The notes beneath the pieces are model-generated. The model searched no databases. It worked only from the letters and a program-made list of their open reading frames with translations, and was not told where the DNA came from. A stretch of 64,000 bases of DNA from CAZOOA01 sp964581355. GTDB lineage: Bacteria; Bacillota; Dethiobacteria; DTU022; UBA8154. The position numbers were made by a program, and so were the translations under genes. Every line of letters begins with the position of its first letter. The stretch's first letter is position 1. Below are positions 7,934-16,588 of the stretch, piece by piece. Where the stretch lies: positions 7,398-71,397 of the forward strand of contig CAZOOA010000008.1 in the NCBI GenBank assembly GCA_964581355.1, written 5' to 3'.

Positions 7934-8950
7934 ATGAGCAATAAAGAGAAAGTGGAAATATATGGAATAGGCAACCCGCTAATAGATGTACATGCTTATG
8001 CCAATGACAGTGAAATCAACCAGTTGAACTTAAATAAAGGTACCATGGAACTTATCGATACAGAGCGAGGCAATCAAATTCTGGATTACATCAAAGACCG
8101 TGAGAAAAAGTATTCTTGCGGCGGTTCTGCTCCCAACACCATGATTACCCTGGCAGCATTGGAGATCAACACCACCCTGGCAGGGATGGTAGGCAATGAT
8201 GAACTGGGAGATATATACCGCAAACGACTGGAAGCACAAAATGTAACTTCGGATCTGGCCTTTGGGTCGGGAGATACCGGAAGTTGTATTGTCCTTGTTA
8301 CACCCGACTATGAACGGACCATGTGCACAAGGCTCGGTGTTTGCCAGAATTTTGGTCCTGACCATGTAAATCACGAAAAAGTTGCTGCAGCCAGGTACCT
8401 ATATTTTACCGGTTATATGTGGGATACCGAACCTCAAAAACAAGCTCTTGGCGCAGCCATTGAAACAGCTCGTAAATCCGGGACAAAAGTGGTATTTGAT
8501 CTAGCAGATCCTTTTGCAGTGGAAAGGCACCAAAAAGATTTTGCCAAGTTAATCAGCAGCAGTGTTGACATTGTTCTGGCCAATTGCGAAGAAGCCAGGC
8601 TGTTGTTGGGGCTGGATAACCCTGAAAAAGCGGCCCGGGAGCTGATTAAAGAAGTGGAAATTGCTGCTGTAAAGAACTGTTCTGATGGATCCTGTATTGC
8701 TTCTGCAGAGGGTCAAGTTTCACCGGTAGATGCTTTCACTGTTCAAGCTGTCGACAGTACAGGTGCAGGAGACAACTATGCAGCGGGCTTTTTATATGCT
8801 TTGCTCAAAGGCTATACCTTAAAGGATGCTGGTCGAATCGCTTCTTATATTGCAGCCCAGATTGTGCGTCAAACGGGCGCACAGTTTGAAGAGCAAAGAG
8901 CCCTGGAAATCCGCACAGCGATTAATGAAGGTCACTGGAAAACTGGATAA
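7934..8950 (+). CDS. PfkB family carbohydrate/nucleoside kinase, probable adenosine kinase
   Basis: A 338-residue ribokinase-fold kinase. The N-terminal GIGNPLIDVHAYA and CGGSAPNTMITLAAL match the sugar-binding region of adenosine kinase-like members, and DSTGAGDNYAAGF near residues 275-287 carries the catalytic Asp (D280) and anion hole. Directly downstream is a classical SAHH gene. An adenosine kinase there would consume adenosine and pull SAH hydrolysis forward (inference); ribokinase or another nucleoside kinase is possible. AAGGAGG lies unusually far (about 17 nt) before ATG 7934, but a stop codon at 7919-7921 leaves no earlier in-frame start. Confidence 0.82.
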   Translation: MSNKEKVEIYGIGNPLIDVHAYANDSEINQLNLNKGTMELIDTERGNQILDYIKDREKKYSCGGSAPNTMITLAALEINTTLAGMVGNDELGDIYRKRLEAQNVTSDLAFGSGDTGSCIVLVTPDYERTMCTRLGVCQNFGPDHVNHEKVAAARYLYFTGYMWDTEPQKQALGAAIETARKSGTKVVFDLADPFAVERHQKDFAKLISSSVDIVLANCEEARLLLGLDNPEKAARELIKEVEIAAVKNCSDGSCIASAEGQVSPVDAFTVQAVDSTGAGDNYAAGFLYALLKGYTLKDAGRIASYIAAQIVRQTGAQFEEQRALEIRTAINEGHWKTG

Positions 8951-9037
8951 TCACTGAGATGGTTAGGATAAATAACTCAATAATAACCCAGGTTCTTTAA
9001 AACCTGCAGAAAAAAATCAGGAGGGTAAAAAATAATA

Positions 9038-10486
9038 ATGAAGGAAAAAACGAAGATGGATTACAAGATAGCCGATATTAACCTGGCTGCTTGGGGAAGA
9101 AAAGAAATCGAACTGGCGGAGAAAGAAATGCCGGGCTTGATCGCCACCCGGGAAAAGTACGCTGACAAAAAGCCATTAAATGGTCTCCGGGTAACCGGCA
9201 GCCTGCACATGACAATACAAACTGCTGTCCTGATTGAAACCCTGGTTGAACTGGGAGCAGATGTCCGTTGGGCCAGCTGTAACATTTTCTCCACCCAGGA
9301 CCAGGCTGCGGCTGCTGCTGTTGTGGGTCCGCCCGAAAAAGGCGGCACCGTTGAAAATCCCCATGGTGTCCCGGTATTCGCCTGGAAAGGTGAGACCCTG
9401 GATGAATACTGGTGGTGCAATTTGCAGGCCATTTTATGGCCCGATGGTTCCGGCCCTCACCTGATTGTCGATGACGGTGGCGATGCCACTTTATTGATAC
9501 ATCACGGTTATGAAGCAGAAGACAACCCTGCTATTCTCGATGAACCGACATCGAATAAAGAATTACAGATAGTCAATAAGCTGTTAAAGAAAATGCACGC
9601 AGAAACACCGGACTTGTGGCATAAAATCGTCCCGGAAGTCCGGGGAGTTAGCGAAGAAACCACTACCGGGGTGAACCGTTTATACCAAATGGAGCAAAAC
9701 GGTAAACTCCTGTTCCCGGCCATCAATGTAAATGATTCAGTCACCAAGAGTAAGTTTGACAACATCTATGGATGCCGGGAAAGCTTGCTTGATGGTATTA
9801 AGCGGGCTACCGATGTAATGATAGCCGGGAAAACAGCTTTTGTAGCCGGATTCGGTGACGTTGGAAAAGGCTCAGCCGAAGCCCTGGCCGCTTTTAAAGC
9901 CCGGGTACTGGTTTCTGAGGTTGACCCCATCTGTGCCCTTCAGGCTGCAATGGCCGGTTACTCTGTGGTAACCATTGAAGATGCCCTTCCTGAAGCGGAT
10001 ATATATGTTACCGCAACGGGCAATAAAGATGTAATCACAGTTGAGCATATGGAAAAAATGAAAGACCAGGCTATTGTCTGTAACATTGGCCATTTCGATA
10101 ATGAAATCCAGGTAGAGAAGCTGGAAAGCTACCCGGGGATAAAAAAAGAAAACATTAAGCCCCAGGTAGACCGTTTTACTTTTCCCGACGGGCACAGTAT
10201 CATTTTACTTGCTGAAGGACGCCTGGTGAACTTGGGGTGCGCCACAGGTCACCCGAGTTTTGTCATGTCCAACAGCTTTACCAACCAGGTTATGGCACAG
10301 CTTGACCTGGCAGAGAACGAACGTGAAAACAAGGTTTACAGGTTGCCCAAGGAATTGGATGAAGAAGTGGCCAAGTTGCACCTGGAAAAGATCGGTGCAA
10401 AACTGACCAAGATGGATAAAGAACAGGCCGAGTATGTTGGTCATCAGCCTGAAGGTCCCTTTAAGCCGCCTCACTACCGCTACTAA
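9038..10486 (+). CDS. ahcY: adenosylhomocysteinase, classical bacterial/eukaryotic type
   Basis: A 482-residue S-adenosyl-L-homocysteine hydrolase giving adenosine and homocysteine. It has LHMTIQTAVL at ~56-65 (purine recognition), CNIFSTQDQAAAA, the ~40-residue insertion between the two catalytic lobes (around 165-205), SEETTTGV, the NAD Rossmann GFGDVGKG, and the C-terminal PPHYRY tail that reaches the neighbouring subunit's NAD site. All hallmarks missing from the short paralogue at 3042-4286 are present. Start ATG 9038 has AGGAGGG at 9019-9025; an internal ATG at 9056 gives the usual MDYKIADI start and is an alternative. It is 87 bp after the PfkB kinase. Confidence 0.95.
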   Translation: MKEKTKMDYKIADINLAAWGRKEIELAEKEMPGLIATREKYADKKPLNGLRVTGSLHMTIQTAVLIETLVELGADVRWASCNIFSTQDQAAAAAVVGPPEKGGTVENPHGVPVFAWKGETLDEYWWCNLQAILWPDGSGPHLIVDDGGDATLLIHHGYEAEDNPAILDEPTSNKELQIVNKLLKKMHAETPDLWHKIVPEVRGVSEETTTGVNRLYQMEQNGKLLFPAINVNDSVTKSKFDNIYGCRESLLDGIKRATDVMIAGKTAFVAGFGDVGKGSAEALAAFKARVLVSEVDPICALQAAMAGYSVVTIEDALPEADIYVTATGNKDVITVEHMEKMKDQAIVCNIGHFDNEIQVEKLESYPGIKKENIKPQVDRFTFPDGHSIILLAEGRLVNLGCATGHPSFVMSNSFTNQVMAQLDLAENERENKVYRLPKELDEEVAKLHLEKIGAKLTKMDKEQAEYVGHQPEGPFKPPHYRY

Positions 10487-10530
10487 AATAGAGTATACGC
10501 AAGCAGCAACCTTTTCAGATCCATACAAGT

Positions 10531-10571
10531 ACAGTGAAGCCGGGGAAGAGTCAGTTCCCCGGCTTCACTGT
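10531..10571. terminator. strong hairpin between convergent ahcY and mtaD
   Basis: ACAGTGAAGCCGGGGA pairs perfectly with its complement (16 bp) around a 9-nt loop. It lies 45 bp after the ahcY stop and 70 bp after the convergent deaminase stop, so it can serve both strands. There is no long T tract on either side. Confidence 0.7.
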
Positions 10572-10640
10572 GAAAAACCAAAATTCAAATGAACAAACTG
10601 ATGAGCAAACTGGATAGCTGTGCGAGAGGATTACGATAAA

Positions 10641-11936
10641 TCAAACCCTGAGCCGCTTTGCGCTTTTTGACACTTCAAAATAGATTTTTTCTTCGTCCAA
10701 TGTGAGGCAACGCCCATGTTCAACCAGTAAATTGCCATCCACGATTACCGTATCTACATCATTAGAAGATGCAGAGTATACAATGTTCGCGAGGGGATTA
10801 TCCGAAGGTTGAAGGTGGGGTTTTTCAAAATCCATAAGAATCAGGTCTGCTTTGGCTCCCTCCCTTAAAACTCCGATATCACCCACTTGTAGAGCTCCAC
10901 TCCCACGGCGGGTGGCCAGACTCAAAGCATCCTCAACTGATAAAAGAGTCGGATCACCATGGTAGCCCTTTTGCATCAAGCTGGAGAGCCGAATTTCTTC
11001 AAACATATCCAGGTTGTTGTTGCTTGCTGCACCATCGGTGCCAAGTCCTACCAAAGCTTCTTTTTCCAGCAACTTGACAATCGGGGCAATACCGCTACCA
11101 AGTTTGAGATTGCTGCCGGGGTTATGGGCAATTCCTATTTTACGTTTAGACAGTATATCCATGTCTTCTTCTGTAACATGGACACAATGTGCAGCCAAGA
11201 CCTGCCGTTCAAAAAGACCTACTTCTTCCATTAAGGCGACCGGGGTTTTTTGATAGTTTTTCAGGGAGTCATTCATTTCGTTTCGGGTTTCCGCCAGGTG
11301 AATATGAAAAGGGGTATCCATGTGTTCCGTTTCTTTTAACACTTTCCTTAAAAAGTCCGGGGGGCAGGTGTAGGGAGCATGAGGTCCCAGCATGGTGGTA
11401 ATTCTCCCATTTCCTGTATTATGCCATTTCTGGGCAAATTCTTTGGCCCCCTTTAATGTTTTATTGCCTAAGATACTGTTTATGCCGACAATTCCATGGG
11501 ACAAGACTGCCCGGATGCCGCTATCCACACAGGCCTGAGCTACATCATCCATATGATAGTACATATCAACAAAGGTGGTGGTCCCGCCTTTTAACATTTC
11601 CAGTAAAGCCAATGATGTACCCCAATATACGTCATGCCCGGTCAGTTTTGCTTCTGCAGGAAGGATCCTCTTTTCCAGCCATTCCATTAATGGCAGGTCA
11701 TCGGCATAACTGCGAAACAAAGTCATGGCGGCATGGTTATGTAAGTTAATCAATCCCGGCAGGGCCACTTTGCCTTTTCCGGAGATGACTTTTGTAGCTT
11801 CCTGAGGGTTTTCTATCTCTGGGCCGATGGACTTGATCAGGTTTTCTTCAATTAGGACATCTCCTGTTTCAAACACATCTCTATTGGCATTCATGGTAAT
11901 AATAGTTGCACCTTTAACTAGGATCCTGTGAGTCAT
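10641..11936 (-). CDS. mtaD: 5-methylthioadenosine/S-adenosylhomocysteine deaminase
   Basis: A 431-residue amidohydrolase of the MtaD/TM0936 group, which deaminates MTA and SAH to methylthioinosine and S-inosylhomocysteine. Motifs in order: GLINLHNHAAMTLFR (metal HxH), HIHLAETRNE, AAHCVHVTEED, and LGTDGAASNNNLDMFEEI with the metal-binding Asp. The ATG start is preceded on the minus strand by AAAGGAGG. It converges on ahcY and therefore lies within the SAM by-product cluster. Its presence fits the 6-oxopurine-type residues seen in the nearby phosphorylase. Other amino-nucleoside deaminations are possible for this broad family. Confidence 0.92.
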   Translation of the reverse strand: MTHRILVKGATIITMNANRDVFETGDVLIEENLIKSIGPEIENPQEATKVISGKGKVALPGLINLHNHAAMTLFRSYADDLPLMEWLEKRILPAEAKLTGHDVYWGTSLALLEMLKGGTTTFVDMYYHMDDVAQACVDSGIRAVLSHGIVGINSILGNKTLKGAKEFAQKWHNTGNGRITTMLGPHAPYTCPPDFLRKVLKETEHMDTPFHIHLAETRNEMNDSLKNYQKTPVALMEEVGLFERQVLAAHCVHVTEEDMDILSKRKIGIAHNPGSNLKLGSGIAPIVKLLEKEALVGLGTDGAASNNNLDMFEEIRLSSLMQKGYHGDPTLLSVEDALSLATRRGSGALQVGDIGVLREGAKADLILMDFEKPHLQPSDNPLANIVYSASSNDVDTVIVDGNLLVEHGRCLTLDEEKIYFEVSKSAKRLRV

Positions 11937-12083
11937 AAGTTTCCTCCTTTGACCAAAAGCGTTTTTTGCCAGAGTGCCGATTCTTTACATAATAACCATA
12001 TTTTCAGGAAAAGAAAAAGGGTTTTATGGTGATATTACCGAAACAATTATACCAACCATATTATTGTTCAATCATACCAAAAA

Positions 12084-12102
12084 TGTTTGTTAAAAACAAA
12101 CA
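12084..12102 (+). other. A/T-rich hairpin upstream of rtcB
   Basis: TGTTTGTT and AACAAACA form a perfect 8-bp stem with an AAA loop in the 211-bp divergent region between mtaD and rtcB, 45 nt before the rtcB start. It could be an operator or leader structure; nothing else in this region was recognised. Confidence 0.25.
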
Positions 12103-12147
12103 AAAATTCTGTTATTAAGAGCATTATGCATGTAAAGGAGAATTTTT

Positions 12148-13290
12148 ATGAGAGTGGTTCAAGAAGGAAGGTTGCCGATAAAAATCTGGGCCAGGGAGGT
12201 TGAGGAGGGTGCCATGCAGCAGGCCATCAATCTATCGAACCTGCCTTTTGCTTTCAGTCATATTGCCCTTATGCCCGATGTCCACCAGGGTTACGGAATG
12301 CCTATTGGCGGTATCCTTGCCACCCAGGATAAAATGATTATCCCTAATGCGGTAGGCGTAGATATTGGATGCGGAATCGTTGCTTTAAAGACAGATCGCA
12401 CAGAGATAAGCAAGCGGGAAATAGAAACCACTTTGGAAAAAGCGAAAAAGAGTATCCCCGTAGGCTTTAAGCATAATAAAAAGCCCCAGGAATGGCAAGG
12501 TTTTCGTTCTGCCCCCAAAATTGGCATTATTCAACAGGAACTACAGTCAGCCAGACACCAACTATCAAGCCTGGGTGGCGGAAACCATTTCTGCAGTATT
12601 GAACAGGGTAGCGATGGCTACATCTGGCTGATGGTCCATTCAGGAAGCAGGAATATCGGCTATAAGGTTGCAAGCCATTACAATAACCTGGCGAAAAAAT
12701 ATAACCAGGCCAACAAGACGGTTCCGAAAGGATACGATTTGGCTCCATTATCCTTGGAAACGCCGGAAGGACGTGAATACTTCGAAGCGATGAATTACTG
12801 TCTTGATTTTGCCCGGGCCAACCGGGAGTTGCTGGCAGAAAAACTTTTTAACGCCTATTCCCGGGTGACCGGGGGGCAGGTTCAACAAAGAATCGATTGT
12901 CATCATAATTATGCCAGCAAGGAAAACCACTTTGGTGAAGAGGTGGTGATCCACCGCAAAGGCGCTATTAACGCCAGGAAAAACCAGCTAGGCGTTATTC
13001 CCGGCTCCATGGGGACTTCATCATATATTGTTGAAGGTTTGGGCAACCCGGAAAGTTTTTGTTCCTGTTCTCATGGTGCTGGACGGGTAATCAGCCGCAA
13101 AGAAGCCAACCGGGTTATAACCAAAGAGAAGGCCAACAAAGCGATGCAGGGAATCGTTTTTAGCGGTTGGAAAGGAGATCTTTCCGAAGCTCCGATGGCC
13201 TATAAAGATATTGAAGAAGTTATAAACATACAAAAAGATCTGATCAAACCGCTTACCAGGCTTTCTCCCCTTGGGGTGATGAAAGGGTAA
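12148..13290 (+). CDS. rtcB: RNA ligase RtcB family protein
   Basis: A 380-residue GTP- and Mn-dependent 3'-phosphate/5'-OH RNA ligase family member. Signatures include MPDVHQGYGMPIGG, GVDIGCGIVALKTD (metal-binding Asp and Cys), LGGGNHF, HHNYASKENHFG, and SHGAGRVISRKEA, whose His (~309) is the guanylylated residue. ATG 12148 follows AAAGGAG. The length is near the lower end of the family. No archease, PrfH or RtcA gene lies next to it; the following gene is deoC, 44 bp downstream. Whether it acts in RNA repair cannot be decided from context. Confidence 0.93.
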   Translation: MRVVQEGRLPIKIWAREVEEGAMQQAINLSNLPFAFSHIALMPDVHQGYGMPIGGILATQDKMIIPNAVGVDIGCGIVALKTDRTEISKREIETTLEKAKKSIPVGFKHNKKPQEWQGFRSAPKIGIIQQELQSARHQLSSLGGGNHFCSIEQGSDGYIWLMVHSGSRNIGYKVASHYNNLAKKYNQANKTVPKGYDLAPLSLETPEGREYFEAMNYCLDFARANRELLAEKLFNAYSRVTGGQVQQRIDCHHNYASKENHFGEEVVIHRKGAINARKNQLGVIPGSMGTSSYIVEGLGNPESFCSCSHGAGRVISRKEANRVITKEKANKAMQGIVFSGWKGDLSEAPMAYKDIEEVINIQKDLIKPLTRLSPLGVMKG

Positions 13291-13334
13291 TACAATCAAC
13301 TTTTGAAGAGTAAAGAGGTGAACACCATATAATT

Positions 13335-13988
13335 ATGGAACGGACAATCGAATCCACCCTATTGAAGGCCGATGCCGTCGAGCAAAAGATTATCGAGCTG
13401 TGTCAAAACGCGCTGCAGTACAATTTTTTTGGCGTTTGTGTTAATCCCTGCCAGGTTGCCCTGGCTAATTCTATTTTGACAGGGAATCAAACTATACCGG
13501 TTACTGTAATCGGTTTTCCTTTAGGCGCCACCAAGGCAGAGGTTAAGCTGTTAGAAGCAGAAAAAGCTGTAGAAGATGGTGCCTGTGAGATTGACCTGGT
13601 AGTGAATATAGGGGCATTAAAAGACAGAAAAATGGACTTGCTGTACAAAGAAATCTCCGCAATAGTCCAGGTTGGAGTTCCAGTGAAATTAATTGTGGAA
13701 ACGGGTTTTTTAACCAGGGAGGAAATCGATGCGGTTGTTGAATGTGCTGTATCCGGCGGCATTGCATTTATCAAAACCTCAACAGGTTATGGACCCCGGG
13801 GGGCTTCTATGGAAGACATCGGTTATTTAAGAAAAATTCTCCCAGAAAATATTGGGATTAAAGCTTCCGGTGGTATCAGAGAGCTGGATTGGGCCAGGAG
13901 CCTTCTCAATGCAGGAGCGCAGCGCCTGGGGACAAGTTCCGCGGAAGAAATTATTAAACAATACCGAAATAGTCTGGAAAAGGAATAG
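13335..13988 (+). CDS. deoC: deoxyribose-phosphate aldolase
   Basis: A 217-residue class I aldolase that splits 2-deoxyribose 5-phosphate into acetaldehyde and glyceraldehyde 3-phosphate. Motifs: IESTLLKADA at the N-terminus, FFGVCVNP, the CEIDLVVNIGALK segment, FIKTSTGYGPRGAS with the Schiff-base Lys (K147), and IKASGGIRELD with the proton-relay Lys. The ribosome binding site AGAGGTGA lies about 13 nt before ATG 13335. It could share a transcript with rtcB. It complements the deoxynucleoside and methylthionucleoside salvage genes upstream. Confidence 0.95.
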   Translation: MERTIESTLLKADAVEQKIIELCQNALQYNFFGVCVNPCQVALANSILTGNQTIPVTVIGFPLGATKAEVKLLEAEKAVEDGACEIDLVVNIGALKDRKMDLLYKEISAIVQVGVPVKLIVETGFLTREEIDAVVECAVSGGIAFIKTSTGYGPRGASMEDIGYLRKILPENIGIKASGGIRELDWARSLLNAGAQRLGTSSAEEIIKQYRNSLEKE

Positions 13989-13994
13989 TTTCGC

Positions 13995-14092
13995 ATGAAA
14001 TGGAGTTTTTATTTTCCCGGTATCGACTTCGGTTATCTCCGCGGAAAAGTGCATGTAGCTCAGCTCAACTTCCTGCTGGCCAACCTGCAAAC
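13995..14092 (+). repeat. dispersed repeat element, copy 1 (5' part)
   Basis: These ~98 bp match 44164-44260 at roughly three quarters of positions by eye, including the shared blocks TCCCGGTATCG, CGGTTATCT, CGCGG and ACCTGCAAAC, with several 1-nt indels. It begins 6 nt after the deoC stop codon. A 36-codon frame (13995-14105) exists, but the indels break frame agreement between copies, so I treat it as non-coding. Confidence 0.7.
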
Positions 14093-14131
14093 CGAAACAT
14101 CATAATTTGTTTTTTAAAAATCTCCTGTATT

Positions 14132-14174
14132 ACTCCTTCCTTTTACACCATAAAATGAAACAAAAGGAAGGAGT
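14132..14174 (+). promoter_or_regulatory. 13-bp perfect hairpin sequestering a ribosome binding site
   Basis: ACTCCTTCCTTTT (14132-14144) is perfectly complementary to AAAAGGAAGGAGT (14162-14174) across a 17-nt loop. The 3' arm is the Shine-Dalgarno region of the ATG at 14184. In the mRNA the site would be buried, so translation of the membrane-protein pair downstream may be controlled by opening of this helix. No T tract follows, so a terminator is less likely. Confidence 0.55.
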
Positions 14175-14183
14175 TGATCGTTC

Positions 14184-14987
14184 ATGAGTAGTCCAAGCAG
14201 AAAAAATGTCCTGTTGAAAGACTATAGGACAATGGCCCTCTTTATGTTAGTTGTCCTGTTAATTGTTTCAGGCGCTGCATGGATTATCCAGATGTTTCAG
14301 GAAAAGCAAAAGCCGTTGATCTTGATGGGACTGGCTTTCCAAAACCTGCAGCGTAGCACCAGTTTAAACATAACAATTCAGGAAACAGGAAATGAATATT
14401 TCCTGGAATTTGATGGCCGTCTGTTAAAAGGAAACACTTTGCTGGGCCATCTACCGGAATATGGGCTCTCGGTAATACGTCGCAATACCGGGGAAGTCTT
14501 TGTGCAAGACAAAAAAGATCAGACCTGGAAAAACTCTTCCATGCTGGGGCTGGACAACCTGGACCAGTTCCTGCTTCCCCCGGGCTATTATTTCTGTGCG
14601 CTGGAAACCTTGCTTGGACAAACAAGGCTTATTGAAGACAAACACCATAATCATAGTAAAGAAAATAATTCATCTGTTTCAAAAAAAGTTGCCATTTATA
14701 TTCCTTTCGAGGAATTAAAGCAAACAGGACTTGTCAATCATCTGCCAGAATTATTTAAACAGAAATATGAATCTTTTTCGCTAGATTTTCTGCTTACTTT
14801 ATCAGGTGAACCGGCAACAGATGATTCGGTTATTATTCGCCGGATGAAAATTATCGCTATTGACGATGCCACGCAAGAAGTTATAATAGAACGTGTTTAC
14901 TATCTTGAACCAACGTTTTCAAAGGAATACAGCGAGAAGGAAGGTTTGACAAATTGCCAAACATTCACCTGGGAGGCAGGGTTTTAA
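14184..14987 (+). CDS. membrane-anchored protein of unknown function
   Basis: A 267-residue protein. Residues ~17-37 form one hydrophobic segment after a basic N-terminus, so it is likely a type II membrane protein or has an uncleaved signal anchor with the rest outside. The remainder is soluble with no recognised motif. The start ATG 14184 has AAGGAAGGAG, which lies within a hairpin. Its last 34 bp overlap the start of the aromatic acid exporter-like gene, so the two are translationally coupled and probably work together at the membrane. Confidence 0.75.
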   Translation: MSSPSRKNVLLKDYRTMALFMLVVLLIVSGAAWIIQMFQEKQKPLILMGLAFQNLQRSTSLNITIQETGNEYFLEFDGRLLKGNTLLGHLPEYGLSVIRRNTGEVFVQDKKDQTWKNSSMLGLDNLDQFLLPPGYYFCALETLLGQTRLIEDKHHNHSKENNSSVSKKVAIYIPFEELKQTGLVNHLPELFKQKYESFSLDFLLTLSGEPATDDSVIIRRMKIIAIDDATQEVIIERVYYLEPTFSKEYSEKEGLTNCQTFTWEAGF

Positions 14988-15991
14988 AAACAGGACTTGC
15001 GGTAGCTATTGCCGTCTCGATCGCCCAAGCATTGGGGATGGATAGAGTTACTCTTACAGCAATTGTAGCTGTAGTTACAGTACAAAAAACGTTCTATCAT
15101 TCCTTGCTGCAAAGTATTGCGAAAGTTGGAAGCGTCTTAATGGGGGCGATCTTGGGTACGACATTGGGGGCATTAATTGGCAACAATCCCTTTACCTTTG
15201 CCCTGGTTACAATCCTGGCGATTGTTTTTTGCCTAAAGATGAAGTGGCAGGAGCAGATTCCCATTACGCTGGTAACAGCAGTGCACATGATTTCTTACCT
15301 GGGAGGAAGTTTTCAGTGGGTCACTTTTGCAGAACAAATTTTTCTGGCCTTTATTGGTGCTGTTTCTGCTCTGGGTGTGAACTACTTTTTTACCCCAAAC
15401 CATAACCAGGAAATCAGGAGTATAATAAAAGAAATCGATCTCGAGCTCAGAAAAATGCTTGACGAAATCGCTTCAAGGATATTAAGCCCCGAAAGTAATC
15501 AAGATCAAAATTTTACTGATCGTTGTGAAATATTACGAGAAGAGATTCATCAGGCTATGGAAACATCCAAGCTGTTTCGGGAAGAACAAAAATTTCATTT
15601 TGCCGATGACACCATGGCGGATAAATACCGCGATTTGTTCAGGATCTACGAACGTTTTCTGGAATATATTGAAGAAATGTACAGACTGTCCAAAAGGATG
15701 AATGTTTCCGTTCCTCAGGCGGAATACCTGGCCAAGCTATTGCGAATCTTAAGCAAAGCGCAACAAAGAGCCTTAAAAGGGAGGAATATTCATTACACCA
15801 TTATTGAACAGGGAATTGAAGATCTGGAAAGTATTTATGAAAACATGGAATTGCCCACTACAAGGGATGAGTTTGTTAGTCGAGCTGCCCTGTTTCATAT
15901 TTTTAAAGAAATGAAACGGTATTTTAAACGGATTAAAAACTTGCCACCTTTAGCAGCAGAAAAAACTAAAAGCTTTAAGGCCCGGAGATAA
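14954..15991 (+). CDS. aromatic acid exporter family (ArAE_1/FUSC-like) membrane protein
   Basis: A 345-residue protein. Residues ~8-135 contain four or more hydrophobic helices with the start GGRVLKTGLAVAIAVSIAQ and an AIVAVVTVQKTFY segment typical of the ArAE_1 (formerly DUF939) family. The C-terminal ~200 residues are cytoplasmic and helical with many charged residues. Related proteins are putative efflux pumps for organic acids; the substrate is unknown here. The TTG start at 14954 is preceded by AAGGAAGG and overlaps the upstream gene by 34 bp. Confidence 0.82.
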   Translation: MPNIHLGGRVLKTGLAVAIAVSIAQALGMDRVTLTAIVAVVTVQKTFYHSLLQSIAKVGSVLMGAILGTTLGALIGNNPFTFALVTILAIVFCLKMKWQEQIPITLVTAVHMISYLGGSFQWVTFAEQIFLAFIGAVSALGVNYFFTPNHNQEIRSIIKEIDLELRKMLDEIASRILSPESNQDQNFTDRCEILREEIHQAMETSKLFREEQKFHFADDTMADKYRDLFRIYERFLEYIEEMYRLSKRMNVSVPQAEYLAKLLRILSKAQQRALKGRNIHYTIIEQGIEDLESIYENMELPTTRDEFVSRAALFHIFKEMKRYFKRIKNLPPLAAEKTKSFKARR

Positions 15992-16141
15992 ATTTGAAGA
16001 ACTAGCATGGGAGCAAGTTATTCTTATAATCTGCTTTGCTTTTTTTATTTATTTTGGAAGGAATGTATCAACTGACTGTTGAAATATGTTTAATCGATTG
16101 AAAGAATTAAATAAACAACTACTGAAAGAAAGGAAAAAACA

Positions 16142-16543
16142 ATGGATCTCCCAGAAATTACTGTTCATTACTTGTTGTTTTTGCTTTCTCCTGTTTTTAC
16201 AATCGCCAGTACCGTTTTCGTTGGGCTTGGGGTAATAGAAATCATCAATTATTTTAAAAACAATTTACTTGCCCGCTTATTAAAAGTAGTATTTGCACCC
16301 CTTGCAGCCCTGGTTTACCTGATGCATTACATGGTGAATATTTTTGATTTTGACTTTTGGCTTGAATCCTTCCTGACCGGGGGAGGGTGGGACAGTTTAA
16401 CATCAGGGGATAAATTTATTATTTTTGGCCCAATAGTGATCGGCATTTTATATGCAGCAGTAAAATATGTCATCGGCTGGGATCAGGGCACTGAGTTGGG
16501 CGAAGCAGGAAGCGGTCCTGAACAAGACTTTGAAAACAATTAA
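16142..16543 (+). CDS. small integral membrane protein, function unknown
   Basis: A 133-residue protein with hydrophobic segments at about 10-33, 42-65 and 99-116 and an acidic C-terminus (ELGEAGSGPEQDFENN). I do not recognise a family. ATG 16142 follows GAAAGGAAA. It is followed 45 bp later by a small coiled-coil protein and then MscS, a plausible membrane-stress neighbourhood, though no function is implied by sequence. Confidence 0.7.
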   Translation: MDLPEITVHYLLFLLSPVFTIASTVFVGLGVIEIINYFKNNLLARLLKVVFAPLAALVYLMHYMVNIFDFDFWLESFLTGGGWDSLTSGDKFIIFGPIVIGILYAAVKYVIGWDQGTELGEAGSGPEQDFENN

Positions 16544-16588
16544 ATTAACGATGATCTTAAGAGAACTGTCAAGGAGGTTAGGCGCGTA

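Noticed and set aside
13995..14105. A 36-codon frame over repeat copy 1
   Set aside because: The matching copy at 44164 does not preserve the frame across its whole length, and no ribosome binding site is visible.
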